From Bacillota bacterium (GTDB lineage: Bacteria > Bacillota > Clostridia > Tissierellales > Peptoniphilaceae), in the NCBI GenBank assembly GCA_023442495.1, contig JAEZZB010000020.1, forward strand, positions 1 to 14,518: 14,518 nucleotides of DNA, given 5' to 3'. The notes beneath the pieces were generated by a model that worked only from the letters and a program-made list of their open reading frames with translations, was not told where the DNA came from and ran no database searches. Position 1 is the first letter of the stretch; every line of letters starts with the position of its first letter. Position numbers and translations under genes: made by a program. Below, in pieces: positions 7,422-13,422 of the stretch.

Positions 7422-7760
7422 ATGGGGTTTTCTGGTTCTAAAAATTTAGAGTTCTAGAAATTTTGGTACTTTAAATTTGGTTAGGGCGGGTGAATAAAAC
7501 CTGCTTCAACAACTAAATTCTTAGAACATTTTCTTATTCTTATAGTCTAAAAAATAATTTATCATCTGTAATTTTAGTCTGTATACACGAATACTAAAAA
7601 AAATATATTATATTCTAAAATTAGAATTGATAGAAAAAAAATATAGTGTCGCTATAAAATTATATAAAAATATATACTACTACTGTATTGTTTAACCGTT
7701 TTTATTAATATATCCTTATCATTAGCTTTACTAATATGCAAATTTGAAAAGGAGAAATAG
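7422..7760. other. Non-coding leader of the lanthipeptide remnant, rich in TTCTA/TAGAA repeats
   Basis: About 340 bases with stops in all frames and no recognisable gene. Four related inverted repeats with TTCT and AGAA half-sites lie at 7436-7451, 7452-7459, 7518-7526 and 7613-7626. No -35/-10 pair with good spacing stands out; TATAGT (7642-7647) and TATAAA (7653-7658) are possible -10 boxes. The stretch ends in AAAGGAG (7748-7754), just ahead of the ATG at 7761. It most likely carries the promoter and operators of the locus downstream. Confidence 0.45.
7612..7627. repeat. Inverted repeat ATTCTAA-AA-TTAGAAT, possible operator
   Basis: A perfect 7+7 inverted repeat around two bases, the best of the four TTCTA/TAGAA palindromes in this spacer. 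It sits about 15 bases upstream of a possible -10 box TATAGT (7642-7647) and shares its half-site with the three neighbours. The Xre-type regulator at 9948-11018 would be the obvious candidate to bind it, but this is inference only, and short AT-rich palindromes also arise by chance. Confidence 0.35.
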
Positions 7761-7808
7761 ATGAATATTTTAAATTTACAAAAATTGAAAAAGGGGAAAA
7801 AGTACTAG
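7761..7808 (+). pseudogene. Fragment of a class III lanthipeptide precursor: leader start only
   Basis: An ATG six bases after AAGGAG opens a 15-codon frame, MNILNLQKLKKGKKY, then TAG. The beginning matches the leader of class III lanthipeptide precursors, whose conserved I-L-x-L-Q helix (as in the labyrinthopeptin and related leaders) is the docking site for the LanKC synthetase. The frame has no Ser, Thr or Cys, so nothing in it could become lanthionine or labionin. The coding sense from about 7784 onward belongs to the other frame (the LanKC tail), so the core peptide has been lost and replaced. I read this as the 5' end of lanA left by a deletion. A chance match of a short peptide is possible, but the motif, the ribosome binding site and the adjacent LanKC tail agree. 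Confidence 0.6.
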
Positions 7809-8335
7809 AATATGATATAAACAATTTATTTAAAGATAAATTTGGTTGCATTCTGTTAAGACAAGGTCAAGATGATGTAAGCTCCCCATATTTAATGAAC
7901 GGAAGCGTGGGAGTTGCATCTGTTTTATTAAGATATTATTTATATACTAATAAAATTAAATATAAATATATTACAATTGATATCATGAATTCTTTAGAAA
8001 ACAGTTTATCATTGCATACAGGTCTATTCGAAGGAATGTCTGGAATTGCGAATGTTTTTCTCGATTGTTACTTTATTATTGGCGATGATTTATACTTAAA
8101 TATTGCTAATCGAATTGCCTTAGATATAAGTAATTCATTATACAATAATGATGGATTTGTATCTGGATATTCAAGAGATGGAAAAAATTTATCATTTACA
8201 TTTGACTATGGTTCTAGTGGAGTAGTAATGTTTTTAAATAGACTTTTAAAAAATTATAAATATAATTTTATACCCTATTTAGATAAAGAAATGGAGGAGA
8301 TTAGTGAGCAAAATATTAAAAAAAGTAATCAGTAA
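7781..8335 (+). pseudogene. C-terminal remnant of a class III lanthipeptide synthetase (LanKC cyclase end)
   Basis: The frame is open from 7748 to the TAA at 8335 but has no ATG, GTG or TTG before 7895, and that ATG has no ribosome binding site. About 184 residues resemble the last part of the LanC-like cyclase domain of class III synthetases. They contain PYLMNGSVGVASVLLRYY, GLFEGMSGIANVFLD and FTFDYGSSGVVMFLNRLL, the glycine-rich turns between helices of the alpha/alpha barrel. At the place where class I, II and IV cyclases carry the zinc-binding Cys-His-Gly, this protein has Met-Asn-Gly, as expected of class III enzymes, which lack zinc ligands. A full LanKC is about 850 residues, so the lyase and kinase domains and most of the cyclase are gone. 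The first codons overlap the leader fragment at 7761 in another frame, which marks a deletion joint. The end overlaps the ABC gene by 32 bases. Confidence 0.72.
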
Positions 8336-9920
8336 ACATATAAAATTTGTAATAGGGGTGACTTTTTTAATTATAATTTATTCTTTATTAAGCGTGTTAT
8401 CTGGATATAGCCTATCTTTTATGGTAAATATTTTTGGTAATAGTAATACAACAATTAATGATGTACTTAAGGTTATTTTTGTAATTTTACTTATAGATAG
8501 TTTGTCTTTGTTATCATTATATATAAAGTATTATTATCAATCTAAATTACAGTCTAGATTAAGAAATGAAGTACGAGTAGAATTATCTAATAAAATGATA
8601 AATCAAGACTATGAAAATTATGAAAAAAATGACACTGGGGCATATTTATCGTGGTTTACCAATGATATAAAGGAGATAGATGGAAGAGGTTTTGAAGGAA
8701 TTTTTAATATTATTCATTCAATAACAAGTGTAATAGGAACCTTTATAGCTATAGCGACTTTTAATCTATGGATTTCAGTAGCTACGACCATTTTATCTGT
8801 AACGATGATTTTTTTACCCAATATAATGAGCGAAAATCTTCAAAAAAAAGGAGAAAAGCATACAAAGGAAGAAGAGTTATACATTTCTAAAATGAAATCA
8901 TTAGTTCAAGGATATACAGATTTATATATAAGTAACAATGAATCTTATTTTGAAAAAAAAATGAAAGAATATAACAATATTTATGAGCTAAACTATTTTC
9001 AATTTTTGATTATTCAACTAAAATCAGCAGTTTATTCAGCTGGATTATCTTCATTTTCTCAATTATGTTTATTAGGATTAACTATGATTTTTGTTAGTCT
9101 TGGAAAAGCTCCAATTGGCTCTATACTTGCAATGGCAGGATTAGGTCAAGTTTTTATGGGTGGAATTTCTGGAATAGTTAATAGTATAATTTCTATAAAA
9201 AGTTCAAATGCATTTTTTAAAAAATATGAAGATATTAAGGTAAGGGAAAGAAAAGACTATAAGGATATAGATTTAAGTAATGAATTTGATATTGAAACGC
9301 AAGATCTAAGCTTTGTTTATAACAATAGTGACAAAAGGATAAATTTTCCAGACCTAAAAATTAAAAGTGTAAATAAAACCCTTATAAAAGGTACAAATGG
9401 AAGCGGAAAAAGTACATTATTGCATTTGTTGTTAGGTCTATACAAACCAAAATCTGGCATGGTAGAGATTGAAGGTAATAATGTTTACGAAATTAATAAA
9501 AAAGAAATATTTAATAAGATTGCATATATGCATCAATCGCCCACTCTTTTTATAGATACTATTAGAAACAATATTAAACTTAATTTAGATATAGACGATA
9601 AAAAGATTTGGGAAACTTTAAGCAATGTTGGATTATACGAATTTGTTCAAAGTTTACCAGGTAAACTAGATTATCAAATTTCTGATCAAGGGAAAAACCT
9701 GTCTGGCGGACAAAAACAGCGACTTATACTTGCTAGACATTTGTTGAGAGATGTAAATCTAATAGTTTTAGATGAGGCAACTTCAAATATTGATAGTGTA
9801 AGCAAATTATATTTGGAAGAAAATGTCTTTAACAAAGAATCTAGGGGAGTTATCATGGTAGACCATTCCTTAAATAAAGAAAAAGAAAATTTATTTGATG
9901 ATGTAATTGCAATAAATTGA
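8304..9920 (+). CDS. ABC exporter, fused membrane and ATPase domains (LanT-like)
   Basis: A 538-residue half-transporter in the bacterial exporter layout that would act as a homodimer in the membrane. Six hydrophobic segments lie in residues 1 to about 300, starting HIKFVIGVTFLIIIYSLL. The ATPase domain has Walker A GTNGSGKST (363-371), Q-loop YMHQSPTLF, signature NLSGGQKQR (465-473), Walker B LIVLDEATSNID (Asp490, Glu491) and switch His521. All catalytic residues are intact. There is no N-terminal C39 peptidase, as is usual for class III lanthipeptide exporters. Start: GTG at 8304 with GGAGGAG four bases upstream, inside the end of the LanKC remnant, so translation was probably coupled to it. 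From context I infer export of, or self-protection against, the lost lanthipeptide. The sequence alone says only peptide- or lipid-type exporter. Confidence 0.85.
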   Translation: MSKILKKVISKHIKFVIGVTFLIIIYSLLSVLSGYSLSFMVNIFGNSNTTINDVLKVIFVILLIDSLSLLSLYIKYYYQSKLQSRLRNEVRVELSNKMINQDYENYEKNDTGAYLSWFTNDIKEIDGRGFEGIFNIIHSITSVIGTFIAIATFNLWISVATTILSVTMIFLPNIMSENLQKKGEKHTKEEELYISKMKSLVQGYTDLYISNNESYFEKKMKEYNNIYELNYFQFLIIQLKSAVYSAGLSSFSQLCLLGLTMIFVSLGKAPIGSILAMAGLGQVFMGGISGIVNSIISIKSSNAFFKKYEDIKVRERKDYKDIDLSNEFDIETQDLSFVYNNSDKRINFPDLKIKSVNKTLIKGTNGSGKSTLLHLLLGLYKPKSGMVEIEGNNVYEINKKEIFNKIAYMHQSPTLFIDTIRNNIKLNLDIDDKKIWETLSNVGLYEFVQSLPGKLDYQISDQGKNLSGGQKQRLILARHLLRDVNLIVLDEATSNIDSVSKLYLEENVFNKESRGVIMVDHSLNKEKENLFDDVIAIN

Positions 9921-9947
9921 TATACTTTTAATGAGAGGAAAGTTATC

Positions 9948-11018
9948 ATGAATGAAAAATTACGTAAAAATATAAAAAAACTACGAATAGAAAAGGAATA
10001 TAGCCAAGAAAAACTCGCTGAATATGCAGATGTAAGTACTGGGGCTGTGTCAAAATGGGAATCAGGAGAAACAACACCTGATATCAATAATTTAATAAAG
10101 TTAGCTCGAATATTTGGTGTATCTATTGATTTTTTAATTGGCTATGAGTTGCAGTCTAAAGGAATATACTATTTTTTAAGAACAATTAAGGCGGCACTAA
10201 AAAATAAAGAGTTTATTAGTTATGAAGAGACAGTTAATAACGGATTAAAATTTTATCCAAATAATTTAAAAATTATATATAGATCCGCTTTATTCTATAT
10301 TAATTTTGGAATATATGAAGAACAAAATAAAAAAGTTAAGAAAGGAATAGAATTATTATATAAATCTTTAGATTTATTAGAATATAATGATAATTTTGAA
10401 GTTTCAAAACAACAAATTATTATAGAACTTGCAAATGCCTATAGTTCTATAAACCAAATGAATAAATCAATCTCTTTATTAAAAGAAAACAATGAAGATA
10501 ATCAACATGATATACTTATTGGCGTTTATTTATCTATGAAAAAGCATACTTCCTTTGAAGCTTTAGAATATTTATCTAAATCTTATATAAAAAATATTAC
10601 AGATACTTTAGTAATCATTGATGGAACAATAAATACATTAAAAAATCTAAAAAAATATAAGGATGCATATAATTTGCTTATATGGTATGAAAAGTTTATC
10701 GATAGTATCAAGTCTGAGAATGATACATTTTTCGATAATATAAAAATTATTATTATAGCTAATCAGGCTATATTAAGGTTAGCGTTATCATCTAATTATG
10801 ATTCAAATACTACGAAACATTTAATTAAGAAGTGTAAAGAACTATACAATGACAATTTATCGTCACATGGCACTGAAAAATCATTTAAATATTATTTTGG
10901 AAATGATTCTATTGATATCTATGGTGATAATGATTTAAATATGCAAATTAATAGAATTGAATTAGAAGGATTTACTGAGAAGTTTAGAAATATTTGGGGA
11001 TTAATTTTTGAAAATTAA
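9948..11018 (+). CDS. Xre-family transcription regulator with helical-repeat C-terminal domain
   Basis: Residues 4 to about 64 form a clear Xre/Cro helix-turn-helix: LRKNIKKLRIEKEYSQEKLA, then VSTGAVSKWESGETTPDINN, then LARIFGVSIDFLIGYE. The remaining 290 residues are alpha-helical with spacing suggestive of TPR-like repeats (ALFYINFGIYEEQ, ANAYSSINQMNKSISLLKE, YKDAYNLLIWYEKF). That layout resembles peptide-responsive regulators of the Rgg/PlcR kind, but no single subfamily is recognised. No membrane segment is present, so it is cytoplasmic. It begins 27 bases after the ABC gene with GAGAGGAAAG upstream of the ATG and is probably cotranscribed with it. It likely controls the adjacent locus, with the TTCTA/TAGAA repeats upstream of the leader fragment as candidate targets. 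The gene is intact, unlike the synthetase. Confidence 0.8.
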   Translation: MNEKLRKNIKKLRIEKEYSQEKLAEYADVSTGAVSKWESGETTPDINNLIKLARIFGVSIDFLIGYELQSKGIYYFLRTIKAALKNKEFISYEETVNNGLKFYPNNLKIIYRSALFYINFGIYEEQNKKVKKGIELLYKSLDLLEYNDNFEVSKQQIIIELANAYSSINQMNKSISLLKENNEDNQHDILIGVYLSMKKHTSFEALEYLSKSYIKNITDTLVIIDGTINTLKNLKKYKDAYNLLIWYEKFIDSIKSENDTFFDNIKIIIIANQAILRLALSSNYDSNTTKHLIKKCKELYNDNLSSHGTEKSFKYYFGNDSIDIYGDNDLNMQINRIELEGFTEKFRNIWGLIFEN

Positions 11019-11167
11019 ATTGTAACCATTCTATGCAATTATAATGACACTTTTTATTTCAATATATTAAATAGTAGTGCAGTTCACTCTTATAAGCTAA
11101 AATAATGTCAAATATTAAGAAAAATGAATACAAAAAATGGATTATATAAAGTTAGTCTAACAATTAT

Positions 11168-11260
11168 GAAAGCTTAAGTATTATAGTAAATATGAACTGA
11201 CCCCAAAAAGTTGGTTTTAGGTCCAACTTTTTGGGGTCACCTTAATACTTAGCTTTTTTT
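11168..11260 (+). terminator. Terminator of the regulator operon, with a nested palindrome
   Basis: The outer stem pairs AAAGCTTAAGTATTA (11169-11183, one bulged base) with TAATACTTAGCTTT (11243-11256), and the T run continues to 11260. Inside it sits a perfect 17-bp inverted repeat, TGACCCCAAAAAGTTGG (11198-11214) and its complement (11223-11239), around eight bases. It would end transcripts from the ABC-regulator unit. The outer stem shares nothing with the one at 492-573, whereas the inner palindrome is nearly identical. Confidence 0.75.
11196..11236. repeat. Copy 2 of the 41-base palindromic element
   Basis: Aligns gap-free to 510-550 with 37 of 41 identical bases, including part of the loop. 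This copy is the better preserved palindrome (17 of 17 pairs against an imperfect arm in copy 1). The flanks on each side differ completely between copies, so the repeat unit ends at or near these borders. No transposase gene lies nearby. Confidence 0.6.
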
Positions 11261-11310
11261 AATAAATTTTATAACACCTTCAACAATTTTTAAAAATATT
11301 GTTAATTTAA

Positions 11311-11340
11311 TTGCATGATATATTAATTTTAAGGTATAAT
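11311..11340 (+). promoter_or_regulatory. Possible promoter of the nfeD-floA operon
   Basis: A perfect -10 box TATAAT (11335-11340) has only a poor -35 match, TTGCAT (11311-11316), 18 bases upstream. An alternative is TTGTTA (11299-11304) with TATTAA (11321-11326) at 16 bases. Either would give a leader of 50 to 70 bases before the ATG at 11401. A promoter is expected here because a terminator lies just upstream. Confidence 0.4.
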
Positions 11341-11400
11341 TAATATGTATTAGTAGATTTACTTATTAAGTAAAATAATTCTATTTTACAAGGAGGGTGT

Positions 11401-11898
11401 ATGCTTAAAGAGTTTATTACAAACCCAATATTGTTTACTCTATTGTTAACTATTGCATTAACTTTAGTTTCATTAGAGTTTTTTGTTCCTGGTTTTGGAA
11501 TTTTAGGTATTTCTGGGGCATATTTGCTTTTTGAGTCCATATTGGCAATTGGAAATATTGAAAATGTAGCTATATATATTATTTTATCTATATTTATAAC
11601 TATAATATTAGATTTAATAATTGTGAAGTTCTTTATAAAAAATATGGATACTAATAAAATAGTATTGAACACTAGCTTATCTAAAGCTAAAGGGAATGGA
11701 CCAATTATTGACTCACAAAGTTTAGTTGGTAAAACAGGTATTGTAAATAAAACGCTCAGACCTTATGGAGAGGTTGAGATTGAAGGCAAAATATATGTTG
11801 CAACAAGTGTTGGAGACTTTATTGATAAAGGAAGCTTGGTTAATGTTGATAAGATTGAAGGTAGCACATTATATTGCAAAAAGAGTAATAGGAGATAA
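11401..11898 (+). CDS. NfeD-family membrane protein (short form)
   Basis: A 165-residue membrane protein. Residues 8 to about 80 hold two to three hydrophobic helices, with the conserved stretch SLEFFVPGFGILGISG between them. The C-terminal 60 residues (LVGKTGIVNKTLRPYGEVEI, then KGSLVNVDKIEGSTLYCKK) form the NfeD OB-fold beta-barrel that faces the cytoplasm. The N-terminal ClpP-like protease domain of long NfeD proteins is absent, so this is the short NfeD1b type. NfeD proteins are almost always encoded next to an SPFH/flotillin partner, and floA begins two bases after this stop. The role is support of flotillin-type membrane microdomains. Start: ATG at 11401 directly after AAGGAGGGTG. Identity is firm from motif and neighbour; biochemical function is poorly known for the family. 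Confidence 0.9.
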   Translation: MLKEFITNPILFTLLLTIALTLVSLEFFVPGFGILGISGAYLLFESILAIGNIENVAIYIILSIFITIILDLIIVKFFIKNMDTNKIVLNTSLSKAKGNGPIIDSQSLVGKTGIVNKTLRPYGEVEIEGKIYVATSVGDFIDKGSLVNVDKIEGSTLYCKKSNRR

Positions 11899-11900
11899 TT

Positions 11901-12905
11901 ATGATTTTAGGATTATTGGGGAATTTTGAATTTGTAGGAATGGGAACTATTTTAGTTTTAATAATTATATTTGTATCGATATTCTTTAGATTTATTCCAG
12001 TAGGTTTGTGGATAACAGCTGCATTTTCAGGAGTAAAAGTAGGGCTTGGTACACTTATTGGTATGAGAATGAGAAGAGTTTCTCCTTCTAGAATAATCAA
12101 TCCACTTATTAAGGCAACAAAAGGTGGAATTAATATAAATATTAATGAATTAGAAGCTCATTATCTATCAGGTGGTAATGTAAGCAAAGTGGTAGATGCT
12201 TTAATAGCAGCTCAAAGAGCTGATATTGACTTAGAATTTGAACAAGCTGCAGCTATTGATTTAGCTGGTAGAGATGTATTTGAAGCTGTACAAATTTCAG
12301 TAAATCCAAAAGTTATTCAAACTCCAACAATAGCAGCTGTAGCTATGGATGGTATTGAAATCAGAGCTATAGCAAAAGTAACTGTAAGAGCTAATTTAAA
12401 TAGATTAGTCGGTGGTGCTGGTGAAGAAACTATCATTGCAAGAGTTGGGGAAGGGATAGTAACAACAGTAGGTTCATCAAAAACTCATAAAGAAGTTTTA
12501 GAAAATCCAGATAATATTTCTAAGAATGTACTTGTTAAAGGGTTGGACTCAGGTACTGCTTTTGAAATATTATCAATTGATATTGCTGACGTTGACGTAG
12601 GGAGAAATATCGGTGCTGCACTTCAAGCTGATCAAGCTGAAACAGATAAGAAGATAGCTCAAGCAAAAGCAGAAGAAAGAAGAGCTATGGCTGTTGCACA
12701 AGAACAAGAAATGCAAGCTGAAGTAAGACGTATGAGAGCAAAAGTAGTTGAAGCAGAATCACAAGTTCCACTTGCATTAGCTGAAGCGCTTAAATCAGGT
12801 AAGATGGGATATATGGATTATTATAAACTACAAAATGTTATAGCTGATACTGATATGAGAAATTCAATTGCAGGTGACGAATTAAACTCATCAGAAGGTG
12901 AATAA
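11901..12905 (+). CDS. floA: Flotillin-like protein FloA
   Basis: A 334-residue bacterial flotillin that scaffolds functional membrane microdomains (lipid-raft-like patches) and affects secretion, membrane fluidity and signalling. A hydrophobic N-terminal segment (residues 14-40, ILVLIIIFVSIFFRF and following) anchors it. The SPFH/band-7 domain covers about 60-230, with typical segments NININELEAHYLSGGNV, DLAGRDVFEAVQISVNPKV and VTVRANLNRLVGGAGEETI. An EA-rich coiled coil (about 240-300, ADQAETDKKIAQAKAEERRA and following) drives oligomerisation. Length and sequence match the YqfA/FloA family closely. AGGAG precedes the ATG at 11901. It is operonic with nfeD (two-base gap) and its stop overlaps the ribosome binding region of the next gene, so the three are probably one transcript. 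Confidence 0.96.
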   Translation: MILGLLGNFEFVGMGTILVLIIIFVSIFFRFIPVGLWITAAFSGVKVGLGTLIGMRMRRVSPSRIINPLIKATKGGINININELEAHYLSGGNVSKVVDALIAAQRADIDLEFEQAAAIDLAGRDVFEAVQISVNPKVIQTPTIAAVAMDGIEIRAIAKVTVRANLNRLVGGAGEETIIARVGEGIVTTVGSSKTHKEVLENPDNISKNVLVKGLDSGTAFEILSIDIADVDVGRNIGAALQADQAETDKKIAQAKAEERRAMAVAQEQEMQAEVRRMRAKVVEAESQVPLALAEALKSGKMGYMDYYKLQNVIADTDMRNSIAGDELNSSEGE

Positions 12906-12906
12906 A

Positions 12907-13383
12907 ATGGGATTACTAGAAGAAATCTTAGCTGAAATTGCTGATGCTACAGGAGAGATTCTATCAGATCAATTAAAATCTGAAAAAGCAAGGAAAGATA
13001 AATTTAGTAAAAATAGCAAAGAAGCAGAGGATTTTTTTAAACAACTAGGACAGAAAACTAAGAATAAAAGAAAACAAAATATTAGAAAAACACCTGCAAA
13101 GACAAATGTAAAAAGAAAAAGCCCAAGTGAGTCTATGACGCCAATTGAGGCAACATCCAAAAAGAATGTTGAGGATGTTCCTATTGAAGAAAGACTTAGA
13201 AGATATAAGCAAAGTAAAAGAAGTGAAGAAAATCAACACTTACAAAAAGATAAAAATGCTCTTTTGACATTTAAAAATCTAGAAAAAGTTAGTAGTACAA
13301 AGAAATACAAACAAATTTTAAAAAGTAGAAAAGGTGCAAAAGACGCATTTATTTATAGTACAATTTTTGAAAGAAAAGTATAG
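12907..13383 (+). CDS. Small basic protein of unknown function, between floA and phoH
   Basis: 158 residues, not recognised as a named family. The N-terminus (MGLLEEILAEIADATGEILS) predicts an amphipathic acidic helix. Residues from about 20 to 110 are lysine/arginine-rich, low in hydrophobics and probably disordered (KKNRK- and RKTPAKT-like runs). The last 40 residues become helical again and end AFIYSTIFERKV. That ending recalls the A-x-I-x-S-E-I-L tail on some unnamed Firmicute and Bacteroidete proteins, with Thr and Phe in place of Glu and Leu; this comparison is from memory. No signal peptide or membrane segment. I chose the ATG at 12907, since AAGGTG lies six bases upstream and overlaps the end of floA; the in-frame GTG at 12898 falls inside that box. 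Its place behind nfeD-floA hints at a membrane-microdomain partner, but nothing in the sequence proves it. Confidence 0.75.
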   Translation: MGLLEEILAEIADATGEILSDQLKSEKARKDKFSKNSKEAEDFFKQLGQKTKNKRKQNIRKTPAKTNVKRKSPSESMTPIEATSKKNVEDVPIEERLRRYKQSKRSEENQHLQKDKNALLTFKNLEKVSSTKKYKQILKSRKGAKDAFIYSTIFERKV

Positions 13384-13404
13384 AGATATTATCTCTATAC
13401 TTTT
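13374..13404 (+). terminator. Perfect 14-bp hairpin between the floA operon and phoH (terminator or attenuator)
   Basis: AAAAGTATAGAGAT (13374-13387) and its exact complement (13391-13404) are separated by three bases. The stop codon of the preceding gene (13381-13383) lies within the left arm. The right arm ends in only four T residues followed by C, so it is a weaker terminator than those at 7394 and 11168 and may let part of the transcripts through to phoH. It could also stabilise the 3' end of the upstream message. Confidence 0.6.
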
Positions 13405-13412
13405 CAGTAATT

Positions 13413-13417
13413 GGAGG
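13413..13417 (+). promoter_or_regulatory. Ribosome binding site of phoH, which decides its start
   Basis: GGAGG is the only Shine-Dalgarno match in front of phoH. It lies five bases before an ATT codon at 13423. The TTG at 13411, the only standard start codon nearby in the frame, overlaps the box itself and has nothing resembling a ribosome binding site upstream. The placement therefore argues for initiation at ATT (AUU). Confidence 0.65.
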
Positions 13418-13422
13418 TTATC

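Larger units (their letters stand above)
11019..11400. other. Intergenic region between the regulator and nfeD
   Basis: About 380 bases without a gene. The first 150 bases hold only weak AT-rich structure; a 5-bp AATTG/CAATT pairing near 11015-11038 is too poor to call. The middle carries the second nested hairpin/terminator (11168-11260). The last part holds the probable nfeD promoter, an AACAAT/ATTGTT inverted repeat (11282-11303), and an AAGGAGGGTG ribosome binding site just before the ATG at 11401. Confidence 0.5.

Noticed and set aside
7895..8335. Stand-alone 146-residue LanC-like gene starting at the ATG at 7895
   Set aside because: That ATG has no ribosome binding site and homologous-looking sequence continues upstream of it in the same frame, so it is an internal codon of a truncated gene.
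9686..10087. Minus-strand open frame across the ABC gene end and the regulator start
   Set aside because: Runs opposite the Walker B and helix-turn-helix coding regions, with no ribosome binding site or recognisable motif.
11015..11042. Hairpin directly after the regulator gene
   Set aside because: Only five pairs around a 13-base loop and no T run; the stronger terminator at 11168 explains the end of the unit.
11340..12100. Minus-strand open frames opposite nfeD and floA
   Set aside because: They mirror membrane-segment coding on the other strand and show no coding signal of their own.
12969..13239. Two minus-strand frames rich in Phe, Leu and Ser that look like membrane peptides
   Set aside because: They arise from the complement of lysine-rich codons of the small basic protein; they overlap each other in different frames and lack ribosome binding sites.
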